DNA of 40,937 nt. It comes from Betaproteobacteria bacterium. GTDB lineage: Bacteria > Pseudomonadota > Gammaproteobacteria > Burkholderiales > SG8-41. Below are positions 26,145-34,475 of this stretch, piece after piece; position 1 is the first letter of the stretch; every line of letters starts with the position of its first letter. The translations under genes were made by a program, and so were the position numbers. The stretch spans positions 1 through 40,937 of the forward strand of contig JANXSE010000233.1 in NCBI GenBank assembly GCA_025356695.1, written 5' to 3'. The notes under the pieces were generated by a model. It ran no database searches and was not told the DNA's origin. It was given only the letters and a program-made list of their open reading frames with translations.

Positions 26145-26361
26145 AAAGCCTCCATCAGGATTGCCGGCAATCCGGTTATGCCATTAAGTCGATGTTAGCG
26201 GAAATTCCTTACGGTGTTGGATTCCGCGATAACATTCGGTTGAAATTCCGCCATAGAGACTTTCGGGGCATCACGACAGTGGATCTGATTTTTATCGGCA
26301 AGCAATCGGCCAGGATGGGTTGTCCCGCAACGGCGTTGGCGGGCGCGACAAGGGGGCGGAC

Positions 26362-27747
26362 TTGACCGCCCCGCTTTTGTCAGAGGCTGCGCAGACACCG
26401 GCTTTTGTGCATCGCTCGGCGGTGCCCGGCATCGCGTGGCCGGCCATCCCGGACTACAACGGCGTGCTGTCGCTCGCGTTGCAGTTCCAGTTCAATGCCA
26501 GCCAGTGGTGGTCGCCCGCAGTGCTGCGCGAACACCAGTTCGCACAGATCGGATTGCTCATGGAGCATGCCTCGCGCACCGCGCCGTTCTGGCGCGAGCA
26601 TCTGGCGCGCGCCGGCTATCGCGCGGGCATGACGATTACGCCGCAATGGTTTGCTTCGCTGCCGGTGGTTGCGCGCAGAGAAGCACAGTCGGCGGGCGAA
26701 GCGCTGTTTTCCGGCCTGGTGCCACCGGAACACGGTGCCGTGCATAGCAAGAACACTTCAGGTTCGACGGCAACGCCGATGCAATGCCGTTCAACCGATG
26801 TGTCGTCGTTGTTTTGGGGCGCGAGTACGCTGCGCGACACGCTCTGGCACCGCCGCGATCTCTCCGGCAAGCTGGCGGGCATACGCGTGGGCCATGAACG
26901 CGGCACTCACTCGAGCTGGAGTCCGGAGTCGTATAGTGCATTTAAAACCGGCCCGGCGGTAAGCCTCGACGCGCGTACCGACATTGACGCGCAGATCGAC
27001 TGGCTCGTTGCCGAGAGGCCTGACTATCTGCTGAGCCATGCTTCCAACTTGCGCGCGCTGGCCCAGCGCTTCATCGAGCGAGGCCTGCGCCTCGACTCCT
27101 TGCGCGAAGTGAAAAGTTTTTCCGAATCGCTGCCCGCCGATCTGCGCGAACTCGTGCGCGAAGCCTGGGGCGTCAAACTCGTTGATATCTATACCACCAA
27201 TGAGGTCGGTTATATCGCGCTGCAATGCCCGGACCACGAGCACTATCACGTGCAGGCGGAGAACGTGCTGGTGGAAGTGGTGGATGAAGCCGGTGCGGCG
27301 TGTGCGCCGGGCGGCATCGGCCGCGTGCTGGTGACGCCGCTGAATAATTTCGCGATGCCGTTGATACGCTATGAAATCGGCGACTATGCGGAAGCCGGCG
27401 CGCCCTGTGCGTGCGGACGCGGGCTGCCGGTCCTCGCCCGCATCATGGGACGCAGCCGCAACATGCTGCGATTGCCCGGCGGCGGCACGCACTGGCCGGG
27501 CGTGCCGATGCGGGCGCTCAAGGAAATCGCGCCGTTGCGCCAGTTCCGCATGATCCAGCACAGTCTGACCGGAATTGAATTGCAGATGGTGAGCGACCGG
27601 CCGCTGACCGCAGAAGAAGAAACCGCGCTGCGCAATGCCTTGCACAAGCGCCTCGGTTATCCGTTTGAAGTTCGTTTCGTGCGTTTGGAGCGCATTGAGC
27701 GCGGTGCCAATTACAAGTTCGAGGATTTTGTATGTCAGGTGACATGA
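26362..27747 (+). CDS. CapK/PaaK-like adenylate-forming enzyme
   Basis: About 461 residues of the phenylacetate-CoA ligase / coenzyme F390 synthetase / CapK group of adenylating enzymes. Visible motifs are the nucleotide loop NTSGSTATP at 131-139, DIYTTNEVGYIALQCPDHEHYHVQAE (the YGxTE-type motif), and the C-terminal PLIRYEIGDYAEAG with a Cys-x-Cys-Gly (CACGRGLP) typical of the group. Such enzymes activate a carboxylic acid with ATP. The frame opens at TTG 26320, but TTG 26362 has AGGGGG five bases upstream and is preferred. It overlaps the methyltransferase gene by 16 nt and is the first gene of a three-gene operon, so its substrate is probably a modified sugar or small acid handled by the next two proteins; this is inference. 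Confidence 0.82.
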   Translation: MTAPLLSEAAQTPAFVHRSAVPGIAWPAIPDYNGVLSLALQFQFNASQWWSPAVLREHQFAQIGLLMEHASRTAPFWREHLARAGYRAGMTITPQWFASLPVVARREAQSAGEALFSGLVPPEHGAVHSKNTSGSTATPMQCRSTDVSSLFWGASTLRDTLWHRRDLSGKLAGIRVGHERGTHSSWSPESYSAFKTGPAVSLDARTDIDAQIDWLVAERPDYLLSHASNLRALAQRFIERGLRLDSLREVKSFSESLPADLRELVREAWGVKLVDIYTTNEVGYIALQCPDHEHYHVQAENVLVEVVDEAGAACAPGGIGRVLVTPLNNFAMPLIRYEIGDYAEAGAPCACGRGLPVLARIMGRSRNMLRLPGGGTHWPGVPMRALKEIAPLRQFRMIQHSLTGIELQMVSDRPLTAEEETALRNALHKRLGYPFEVRFVRLERIERGANYKFEDFVCQVT

Positions 27748-28388
27748 ATGAATGGATCGCGGAACTGTTTCGCGATCCCGATCTGGTGCGCATGGGACAC
27801 GCCCAGCGTGTCGATGATCTGAACCTCGGTCTGGGCTGGCTCTACTACGGGCTGGCGCGCACGATGCGTCCCGCAGTCGTTGTAGTGATCGGGTCATATC
27901 GCGGCTTTGTGCCGATGATGCTCGGTAAAGCGCTTGCAGACAACGGCGAAGGCGGGCAGGTGCACTTCATCGATCCCTCGTACGTCGATGATTTCTGGAA
28001 GGATCCTGCCGCCGTGAATGCGCATTTCGCGCGTTACGGTTTGAACAACATCCGGCATTACCTGATGACCACCCAGCAGTTCGTCGAGTCCGCGGCCTAC
28101 CGCGAGCTGGGTGCGCCCGGCATTGTTTTTGTCGACGGTTACCATACCGAAGAGCAGGTGCGTTTCGATTACGAATCGTTCCGCGACCGCCTCACCGCCG
28201 ATGGCGTCACGCTGTTTCACGATACGCGCTACGTCAAACCTTCGCGCATGTACGGCCCCGACCGCATTTACACGCGCACCGTCAAATACTTTATCGACAA
28301 ACTCAGGCAGGACCCGGCGCTGCAGGTGCTTGATCTGCCGCTGGGCGATGGCTTGGCGCTGGTGCGCCGCGCGGAAGCGTCCGCATGA
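27732..28388 (+). CDS. class I SAM-dependent methyltransferase (Methyltransf_24-like)
   Basis: A 218-residue protein with a class I methyltransferase core: the SAM-binding glycine motif VVIGSYRGFVP (residues 51-61), the acidic residue after strand 2 (FIDPS, Asp81), and FVDGYHTEEQVRFDYESF (133-150) followed by LFHDT. The FVDGxH phrase is typical of the Methyltransf_24 / CmcI-like group, which O-methylates small molecules and sugars. It overlaps the gene before by 16 nt and the gene after by 4 nt, so the three are translationally coupled. The acceptor is unknown. Confidence 0.8.
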   Translation: MSGDMNEWIAELFRDPDLVRMGHAQRVDDLNLGLGWLYYGLARTMRPAVVVVIGSYRGFVPMMLGKALADNGEGGQVHFIDPSYVDDFWKDPAAVNAHFARYGLNNIRHYLMTTQQFVESAAYRELGAPGIVFVDGYHTEEQVRFDYESFRDRLTADGVTLFHDTRYVKPSRMYGPDRIYTRTVKYFIDKLRQDPALQVLDLPLGDGLALVRRAEASA

Positions 28389-29338
28389 CGCTCAGCGCCG
28401 CTGCCGCCGACAGCACGCTGTGGGCCATCACCAGTTACTTCAACCCGATGCATTACAAGCGGCGGCGCGCCACCTATCAGGGTTTCCGCCAGCGTTTGCA
28501 GGTGCCATTGGCCGCCATCGAGTTGTCTTTCGACGGACGCTTCGAGCTCGGCGCAGGTGACGCCGATCTGCTGGTGCAATTGCGCGGCGAAGACGTCATG
28601 TGGCAGAAAGAGCGCCTGCTCAACGTTCTGCTGCCGCAATTGCCCGCCGCCTGCCGGCACATCGCCTGGCTCGATTGCGATATCGTTTTTGAGCGTCAGG
28701 ATTGGCCCGAGCGCATTGTCGATGCGCTGGCGCGGGCGCCGGTGGTACAACCTTTCCGGCGCGTGCATTACATGCCGCCGCAGGTCGGCCCGGATGACGT
28801 TAGCGCGTCCATCGCCACGCTGAGCCGGGAATCGCTGGGCAGCTGGCTGGATTCCGGCAGGACGGCGGACGATGCGCTGCGCCACGCCACCACCCGGCGC
28901 AGCGATTCGGCGATGAAGGGCATGGCGTGGGCGGCATCGCGCGATTTGCTGCAGTCGCACGGTTTCTACGATGCCTGCATTATCGGCGGCGGTGCGAACG
29001 CGCTGGCCTGCGCGGTAATCGGCACCACCGACAACGTGATGCGTTCCAACCGCATGAACGACAAGCAGCGCGAACATTACCTGGCCTGGGCCGCGCGTTT
29101 CCATGGTGCCGCACAGGGAACGATTGCCGGCATGGACGGCGACGTCTATCACCTGTGGCACGGCGAACTCGCCGATCGCGGCGGCGGTGCGCGCCACCAG
29201 GGTCTTTTGCAATTCGATTTCGATCCGGCTGCGGATATCGCCGTCGCCGGCAGCGGTTGCTGGCGCTGGGCGAGCGACAAACCGGATATGCACCGCTACG
29301 TGCGCGATTATTTCGCGGCACGCAAGGAAGACGGCTAG
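28385..29338 (+). CDS. putative glycosyltransferase with GT-A-like DxD motif
   Basis: A 317-residue soluble protein. The N-terminal half resembles a nucleotide-sugar-binding GT-A fold, with AITSYFNP near residue 14 and the strand-plus-motif HIAWLDCDIVFE (Asp97-x-Asp99) expected to bind a metal and UDP-type sugar. Further on, MKGMAWAASRDLLQSHGFYDACIIGGGANALACA is like the acceptor-side motif of such enzymes, and VYHLWHGELADRG near the end resembles the Trp-His-Gly segment of several GT2/GT-A proteins. I cannot assign a CAZy family. No membrane segment or signal is visible. The ATGA overlap with the methyltransferase gene implies coupling. Confidence 0.65.
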   Translation: MTLSAAAADSTLWAITSYFNPMHYKRRRATYQGFRQRLQVPLAAIELSFDGRFELGAGDADLLVQLRGEDVMWQKERLLNVLLPQLPAACRHIAWLDCDIVFERQDWPERIVDALARAPVVQPFRRVHYMPPQVGPDDVSASIATLSRESLGSWLDSGRTADDALRHATTRRSDSAMKGMAWAASRDLLQSHGFYDACIIGGGANALACAVIGTTDNVMRSNRMNDKQREHYLAWAARFHGAAQGTIAGMDGDVYHLWHGELADRGGGARHQGLLQFDFDPAADIAVAGSGCWRWASDKPDMHRYVRDYFAARKEDG

Positions 29339-29341
29339 CGG

Positions 29342-30346
29342 CTATTTGGCGGGAATCTTCGCCAGTCCGAGATCGGTCAACATTGCGGCCAACGCCGCGT
29401 ATTCCGTTTCCATCAGTTTGCGCGTTTCGCGGCTGTTGAAATAGGTGGGCTCGATCAGGCTGGCCTCCATCTCCTGCCGCCACTCAGGGAGCGCGACCAG
29501 TTTGCCGAATACGTCGTCCCAGAAGCGCACTTGATCTTCGCTCATACCCCGCGGCCCGACGACGCTGTGCCAGCTCGAGGCGACGGCATTGATGCCGGCT
29601 TCGCGCCACGTCGGCACTGACGCAAGTTCACCGCTCTGCCGCCTCTCCGCTGCTATTGCCAGAAATCGTGCGCGACCGGCCTTGACGTGTTCCAGCATGA
29701 CCGATGCGGGGGAGGCGACCACGTCGATATGTCCGCCGAGCAAAGCCATCACGCCTTCGGCCGAGCCGCCGAAGGTGACGACTTTGAGTCGTCTGAGATC
29801 CGCACCCACCGCCCGCGTCACTTGCGCGACGGCGATGTGACCGTGACTGCCGGCCGCGCTGCCGATGGAGAAGGTGAGGCTGCCGGGGTCGGTCTTTAGC
29901 CGCTCCGCCAGATCGCGCGCGGACTTCAGGGGTGAATCGCTGCGCACGCTGAACGCGACGGATTCACGGCCCAGTTGCGCAAGCGGGGTCACGTCCGTGT
30001 AGTTAAGCTGGGAGCGCCCGTTAATATGATTGGTCAGCAGCGTGGGCGAGGTCACCATCATCGTGTGGCCGTTGCCGGTCTGCTGGTTGACGTAGGCAAG
30101 CGCGACCGTGCCGCCGCCGCCCGCCTTGTTGACGACCGCGACGCTGGCTTCGATCAGCCGCTTCTCGGTGAGCAACACTTGCATGCGCCGGGCGAGTACG
30201 TCGCTGCTCGTTCCCGCCGAGCCGCCGACGACGAATTCGACGCGTTGATCGGGCTTCCATGCGCTTGCGGCTGACGCAGCGGATGTCGCAATGACGGCGC
30301 ATACGGAGAGAACGCATGCCGCGAATGGAGCGTTGAAGGATTGCAT
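29342..30346 (-). CDS. Bug-family (TctC) substrate-binding protein
   Basis: A 334-residue periplasmic receptor of the tripartite tricarboxylate transporter family. A signal peptide (MQSFNAPFAACVLSVCAVIATSAASA) is followed by the family pattern RVEFVVGGSAGTSSDVLARRM, VVNKAGGGGTVA, GHTMMVTSP and, later, ASSWHSVVGPRGMSEDQV. These proteins bind carboxylates or other organic acids. No membrane TctA/TctB genes are in the window, which is common for Bug paralogues. The open frame starts at 30526; ATG 30346 is chosen because the signal peptide begins there. It is convergent with the glycosyltransferase-like gene, 3 bp apart. Confidence 0.9.
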   Translation of the reverse strand: MQSFNAPFAACVLSVCAVIATSAASAASAWKPDQRVEFVVGGSAGTSSDVLARRMQVLLTEKRLIEASVAVVNKAGGGGTVALAYVNQQTGNGHTMMVTSPTLLTNHINGRSQLNYTDVTPLAQLGRESVAFSVRSDSPLKSARDLAERLKTDPGSLTFSIGSAAGSHGHIAVAQVTRAVGADLRRLKVVTFGGSAEGVMALLGGHIDVVASPASVMLEHVKAGRARFLAIAAERRQSGELASVPTWREAGINAVASSWHSVVGPRGMSEDQVRFWDDVFGKLVALPEWRQEMEASLIEPTYFNSRETRKLMETEYAALAAMLTDLGLAKIPAK

Positions 30347-30440
30347 AGAAAACGTCAGGTCAAGTGGATGGCCTGATTTTGTCACATCGACGGAGCTGCT
30401 GCAGTGGCACCTAAGCGCCGCATTGAAGGCCGACCGTGTG

Positions 30441-30731
30441 TCAGTGCCCGTCCAAACCGTCGCGTGTTTGGTTGTCGAGGCGTTTTGTCTCGGCAATTTC
30501 GACCGAGTATTCTCCCTCAATGACATCCGGCGGCGTTGTGGTGCGCGCCGACCGCCCGCGCCAAAGCGCGCGCATGGAAAATCCCAGCAGTGCGATGCCG
30601 GCGACGATCAAAAAAAAGAACAGAAAGAAAAATGCCACCGCAAGCAGAGCGATCGCTACGACGCCCGCAACGAGGCGTCCAAGCAGGGTCTGCGGCAGTC
30701 GATACATTCTGGTTTGGGCGTTTTGGATCAT
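30441..30731 (-). CDS. small membrane protein of unknown function
   Basis: A 96-residue protein with one long or two short membrane segments (residues 20-51, rich in Phe, Leu, Ala), a basic loop (RALWRGRSARTTT), and the phrase PPDVIEGEYSVE at 67-78. Short betaproteobacterial membrane proteins often end with a similar (V)IEGE(Y) motif after one or two helices; their function is unknown to me. A second start at Met9 is possible. It lies alone between the gdh-like gene and the Bug receptor, all on the minus strand. Confidence 0.6.
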   Translation of the reverse strand: MIQNAQTRMYRLPQTLLGRLVAGVVAIALLAVAFFFLFFFLIVAGIALLGFSMRALWRGRSARTTTPPDVIEGEYSVEIAETKRLDNQTRDGLDGH

Positions 30732-30838
30732 GGGTTATTGATCATGATTCTGATGTTTGGTTCATTTTTGGCGACGACAAGCCCGTCACCGCATTGCCAG
30801 ATCAACGCGGTGTGCGCAGGATTCCCCCGAGTTTGACG

Positions 30839-32119
30839 TTACGGGTACAGACCACGCAACTGCCGTGCTTGCAGGATACGCTCGCAGGCGACGATATAGG
30901 CGGCCGTGCGCAGACTGACCTTGTGCTGCACCGCAACTGCCGCGATGGCCTGATACGCTTCTGTCATCACGCGGTCGAGGCGCGCGTTGATTTCGTCTTC
31001 CGACCAGAAAAAATTCGAAAAATCCTGCACCCACTCAAAATAACTGACGGTGACGCCACCGGCATTGGCAAGCACGTCGGGAACCACCAGCACGCCGTTG
31101 TGGTTGAGAATGTCGTCGGCTTCCGGCGTGACCGGACCGTTGGCACCTTCAATCACGATTCTGGCGCGGACTTTTGCAGCGTTGCCGCGGGTGATTTGTT
31201 CCTCCAGTGCTGCAGGAATCATAAACTCGGCGTCTGTGCTCCAGAATGCCTCATTCGAAATCGTCTCGCCGCCGGGAAATCCGCCAATGCCTCCGTTTTT
31301 TTTGATGTGGTCCTGCAGCGTTTTCGGCCGGATGCCGCCGGCGTTGAACACGCTGCCGGACGAGGTTTGTACCGCAACGATTTTGCAGCCGTGCTGATCA
31401 AACAGGCACGCGGCCTCATAACCGACATTGCCGAAGCCCTGTATCGCGCAGCGTGACGAGGCGAGCGCGATTTTGCGTTGCTTTGCGGCTTCGCTGGCGA
31501 CCACGAAAACGCCGCGGCCAGTTGCAGCGTGCCGGCCGCGACTGCCGCCGAGCGACAGCGGTTTTCCCGTCACCACGCCGGTTGCCGTGTGTCCGGCGTT
31601 CATCGACCACGTGTCCATCATCCACGCCATGATTTGTTCATTGGTATTGACGTCGGGGGCGGGAATGTCCTTGTCGGGGCCAATCATGAAGCCGATTTCG
31701 CTCGTGTAGCGGCGCGTCAGGCGTTCCAGTTCGCCCAACGAAAGCGTGCGCGGATTCACGCGGACGCCGCCCTTGGCGCCGCCAAACGGCACATTGATGG
31801 CTGCATTTTTGATCGACATCCAGGCGGCGAGGGCCATTACTTCGGACAGCGTCACGTCGGGATGAAAACGCACACCGCCCTTGCCGGGGCCGCGCGACAT
31901 ATTGTGCTGGACGCGATAACCCTCGAAATGGGCCAGCGAACCATCATCCATGCGGATCGGCACATCGACGATTAGGATACGTTGCGGGCGGACGAGTGTT
32001 TCCGCGAGGTCGGCGAGTTTGCCCAGATAGGGACGCACACGTGCAATTTGCTCAAGATAGATCGCCCATGGCCCTGGACGTACGGGCGACAGAAACGAGG
32101 GGGCGGTGAAATTGTTCAT
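30839..32119 (-). CDS. gdhA: Glu/Leu/Phe/Val dehydrogenase family protein (glutamate dehydrogenase)
   Basis: A 426-residue enzyme. [27 protein letters not shown] lies near residues 80-106 and PFGGAKGGV at 111-119, with the catalytic Lys116. Asp156 sits in PAPDVNTN, and the dinucleotide motif GFGNVG at 228-233. It interconverts an amino acid and its 2-oxo acid with NAD(P)H, most likely glutamate and 2-oxoglutarate, in the cytoplasm. The length of about 420 residues fits the hexameric NAD-type bacterial group rather than the 450-residue NADP type, but coenzyme use cannot be read safely. The ATG at 32119 is chosen (AGAGGA about 9 nt upstream) over 32182. It is divergent from the cupin gene. Confidence 0.93.
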   Translation of the reverse strand: MNNFTAPSFLSPVRPGPWAIYLEQIARVRPYLGKLADLAETLVRPQRILIVDVPIRMDDGSLAHFEGYRVQHNMSRGPGKGGVRFHPDVTLSEVMALAAWMSIKNAAINVPFGGAKGGVRVNPRTLSLGELERLTRRYTSEIGFMIGPDKDIPAPDVNTNEQIMAWMMDTWSMNAGHTATGVVTGKPLSLGGSRGRHAATGRGVFVVASEAAKQRKIALASSRCAIQGFGNVGYEAACLFDQHGCKIVAVQTSSGSVFNAGGIRPKTLQDHIKKNGGIGGFPGGETISNEAFWSTDAEFMIPAALEEQITRGNAAKVRARIVIEGANGPVTPEADDILNHNGVLVVPDVLANAGGVTVSYFEWVQDFSNFFWSEDEINARLDRVMTEAYQAIAAVAVQHKVSLRTAAYIVACERILQARQLRGLYP

Positions 32120-32316
32120 CGTGGCCGTTCCTCTGGTGATTGCAGCACTGGCAGTTGCAAACAAGCATACCAGCGCCGCCACCAGCAGAATTGTCCGGCG
32201 TCAAGTGCAACACACATAACTGCCGGCCCGGCACCATGCGTTGATTGACGCGGACAGGCCGGGAATGGATACTCCCCCGGGTTCGGAAAATCGACCGGAT
32301 TTCAAAGGAGAACTTT

Positions 32317-32733
32317 GTGGCGCAGCTCAACATCGTCAAGGCAGACGCGGTACAGCCGCAGAACATCCGCGGCTTCGGCAAGGAAGCCGGGCAGGTGAAA
32401 AGAGTCGTTTCGACGGAAAAACTCTTTTTCAATATTGACGAGGTTTGTCCCGGCTACAGCCCGCACCATTGGCACAAGCACGACGGCTACACGGCCGGCG
32501 GGGTCAAGGTGGAATATCCCGCCGATTTTGAGGAGATCTATTACATTCTCAGTGGTCATGGCGTGGTGCAGTGGAAAACGGAAAGCGGCAAGGTCGAAGA
32601 GCAGGCGGTCGGCCCGGGCGACACCATTCACTTTCCGGCGGATGCCGTCGAGCACCAGTTGCTGAACAACGGCAGCGAGAACATCCGTCTTGCCGTGGTC
32701 GGCGTGCCGCCGCCGCGCAAGACGCCGCTCTAG
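32317..32733 (+). CDS. single-domain cupin protein
   Basis: A 138-residue protein with one cupin barrel. The first motif is HHWHKHDGYTAGG...EEIYYILSGHGVV (about residues 51-88), with several His and a Glu that could bind a metal. The second is PGDTIHFPADAVEHQLLNNG (about 102-121). The start is GTG 32317, where AAAGGAG lies 6 nt upstream; the frame is open to 32245. It is followed by a strong terminator. The function is unknown. It neighbours a CoA-dependent catabolic cluster on the opposite strand, and small cupins often act there as isomerases, dioxygenases or sensors. Confidence 0.85.
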   Translation: MAQLNIVKADAVQPQNIRGFGKEAGQVKRVVSTEKLFFNIDEVCPGYSPHHWHKHDGYTAGGVKVEYPADFEEIYYILSGHGVVQWKTESGKVEEQAVGPGDTIHFPADAVEHQLLNNGSENIRLAVVGVPPPRKTPL

Positions 32734-32770
32734 CCGATCGGCGCCGGCGACGGGCGCCGTTCACTCAATA

Positions 32771-32820
32771 AAAACGCCGGTCCGGCCACAAGATATGGTG
32801 GCGGCACCGGCGGTTTTATT
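32771..32820. terminator. bidirectional terminator between cupin and thiolase-like genes
   Basis: AAAACGCCGGT at 32771-32781 pairs with ACCGGCGGTTTT at 32806-32817 (one bulged G). An A-run lies on one side and TTTTATTTT on the other. It lies between two convergent genes and suits both. Confidence 0.85.
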
Positions 32821-32832
32821 TTCTGCGACTAT

Positions 32833-33987
32833 TTAGAGCGTGTTTTCAGAACCAAAGATCACTGTGCATTGGCTCGACAATACGCCCCCGTTGCCGTGCG
32901 CCAGCGCGACGTCGCAATCCTTGACCTGGCGCTTGCCGCATTCGCCGCGCACCTGGCGGATCGCTTCGATCAGCACCAGCAGGCCGTACATGCCCGGATG
33001 GTTGTAGGACAAACCGCCGCCACTGGTGTTGACTGCAACTTTGCCGCCCGGCGCGATATTGCCGCCGGAGACAAAGCGTCCGCCTTCCCCTTTCGGGCAG
33101 AAACCAAGGTCTTCGAGGAACAGCACCGGCGTGATGGTGAAGGCGTCATAGAGCGAGAGCATCCTGACGTCGGCGTGTTTGACGCCGGCCATCTTGAACG
33201 CCTTCGGACCTGACTCGGCGGCCGCGGTGACGGTGAAGTTTTCCATGTTGGAAATCGTCGCGTGGCCGATCGCCTCGCCGGTACCGAGTACGTAGACCGG
33301 TTTTTTCTTCAGCGTCTTGGCGCGTGCCGCGGAAGTCAGGATGATGGCGCCGCCACCGTCGGTGACGAGGCAGCAGTCGCGTACCGTGAACGGATAGCTG
33401 ACCATACGCGCGTTCAACACCTGTTCCACCGTCAGCGGTTCCTTTTCCCATGCGACCGGATTGAGCAGCGCCCATTTGCGCGCGGCGACGGCAACTTCGG
33501 CCAGGTTCTCGCGCGTGGTGCCGAATTCGTGCATGTGGCGTGCCGCTGCCATGGCGTAGGCGGATGCCGGCAGGAACGGTTTGTACGGTGTTTCGTAATA
33601 GTTGTACTCGGGGCGGCCGGCGGCGGTGCGGCTGACGGTTTTTTGCGTGCTGCCGTAGGCGATCAACGCCACTTCGCAGAGTCCGGCTTCGATCGCCGCC
33701 TGTGCGTGTGTGATGTGCGCCATGAACGACGAGCCGCCGATGATGGTGCCGTCGAAGTAATTCGGTTTGATGCGCAGATACTCGGCCAGCACCAGCGGCG
33801 ACAGGCGGATCTGGCCGGCGGCGCAGAACACGCCGTCGATGTCGGACATTTTCAGGCCGGCATCATCGAGCGCGCGGCGCGTGGCCTGCGCCATCAGGTC
33901 GACCGGGCTGGTGTGCTCGGCAACTTTGCCGAGATCGGATTCCGCGGCGCCGACGACGGCGACGCTGCCACGTTTGAGATGGTTCAT
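32833..33987 (-). CDS. thiolase-like (SCP2-thiolase type) protein lacking the usual nucleophile Cys
   Basis: A 384-residue thiolase-superfamily protein: VAVVGAAESDLGKV at the N-terminus, MLSLYDAFTITPVLFLEDLGFCPKGEGG near residue 280, NTSGGGLSYNHPGMYG near 325, and HGNGGVLSSQ near the end. The nucleophile Cys of biosynthetic and degradative thiolases, expected around residue 85-88, is replaced by Ser (GGSS at 84-87). The C-terminal Cys-Gly motif is HGNGG here. Such SCP2-thiolase-like proteins usually pair with DUF35 proteins; some act as retro-aldolases or thiolases in steroid side-chain or aromatic acid breakdown. Here the DUF35 gene overlaps it by 4 nt just upstream. The exact reaction is unknown. 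Confidence 0.85.
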   Translation of the reverse strand: MNHLKRGSVAVVGAAESDLGKVAEHTSPVDLMAQATRRALDDAGLKMSDIDGVFCAAGQIRLSPLVLAEYLRIKPNYFDGTIIGGSSFMAHITHAQAAIEAGLCEVALIAYGSTQKTVSRTAAGRPEYNYYETPYKPFLPASAYAMAAARHMHEFGTTRENLAEVAVAARKWALLNPVAWEKEPLTVEQVLNARMVSYPFTVRDCCLVTDGGGAIILTSAARAKTLKKKPVYVLGTGEAIGHATISNMENFTVTAAAESGPKAFKMAGVKHADVRMLSLYDAFTITPVLFLEDLGFCPKGEGGRFVSGGNIAPGGKVAVNTSGGGLSYNHPGMYGLLVLIEAIRQVRGECGKRQVKDCDVALAHGNGGVLSSQCTVIFGSENTL

Positions 33988-34373
33988 TTTGCACCTCCCG
34001 CCGGCACGAACACAGGATAGGGCGGTTGTTTTTCGTCGCCCGGGTGGGCGCGGAACTTCACGCGCATGCCGATTTTCACTTCCATCGGGTCAATGTCCTC
34101 GACGCGGCTCATCATGCGGAAACCCTCGTCAACGTCAATCATCGCGACGTTGTATTTGAGGTTTTCCTTGCCGTGCACTACGGTCGTTGTATAGACGGTG
34201 CCCATGCCCTTGGAAACGCGCCACTCAAGGTTGGTGCTGCCGGTTTTCGGCGCCACCACACGCGGGAAAAATACCGGCGTGTTGTCGTCAGTACAGACCT
34301 GGTAGGCGAGTTCGCCTTTTTTGATATGCTCGATAAAAATACCGAGCGGCGATTTTTCCATGAGACTTTGCAT
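33984..34373 (-). CDS. DUF35 OB-fold protein, partner of the thiolase-like protein
   Basis: A 129-residue protein of the Zn-ribbon/OB-fold DUF35 family. The OB-fold part is clear: SKGMGTVYTTTVVHG, YNVAMIDVDEGFRMMSRVEDID, IGMRVKF. The N-terminal rubredoxin-like ribbon is degenerate: only one Cys (QVCTDDNTPVFFPRVVAP) remains of the usual four, so it probably binds no zinc. Family members form complexes with SCP2-thiolase-like proteins and are needed for their activity or acyl-CoA binding. The ATG at 34373 has GAGGGAG 8 nt upstream; a frame to 34472 is less likely. Its stop overlaps the thiolase-like start (4 nt). Confidence 0.85.
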   Translation of the reverse strand: MQSLMEKSPLGIFIEHIKKGELAYQVCTDDNTPVFFPRVVAPKTGSTNLEWRVSKGMGTVYTTTVVHGKENLKYNVAMIDVDEGFRMMSRVEDIDPMEVKIGMRVKFRAHPGDEKQPPYPVFVPAGGAK

Positions 34374-34475
34374 CGCTTCTACTCCCTCGTGATGGAAACA
34401 ACAAATGTTCGGCTGTGGAAATCGCTGCGCGGACCGCAGGTGCGCGTTGATCGAACAACCTTGCTGGTGCAACCC

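Noticed and set aside
26791..27897. A 368-residue minus-strand frame opposite the CapK-like gene
   Set aside because: It is antisense to a gene with clear adenylating-enzyme motifs, and its composition is Arg/His-rich.
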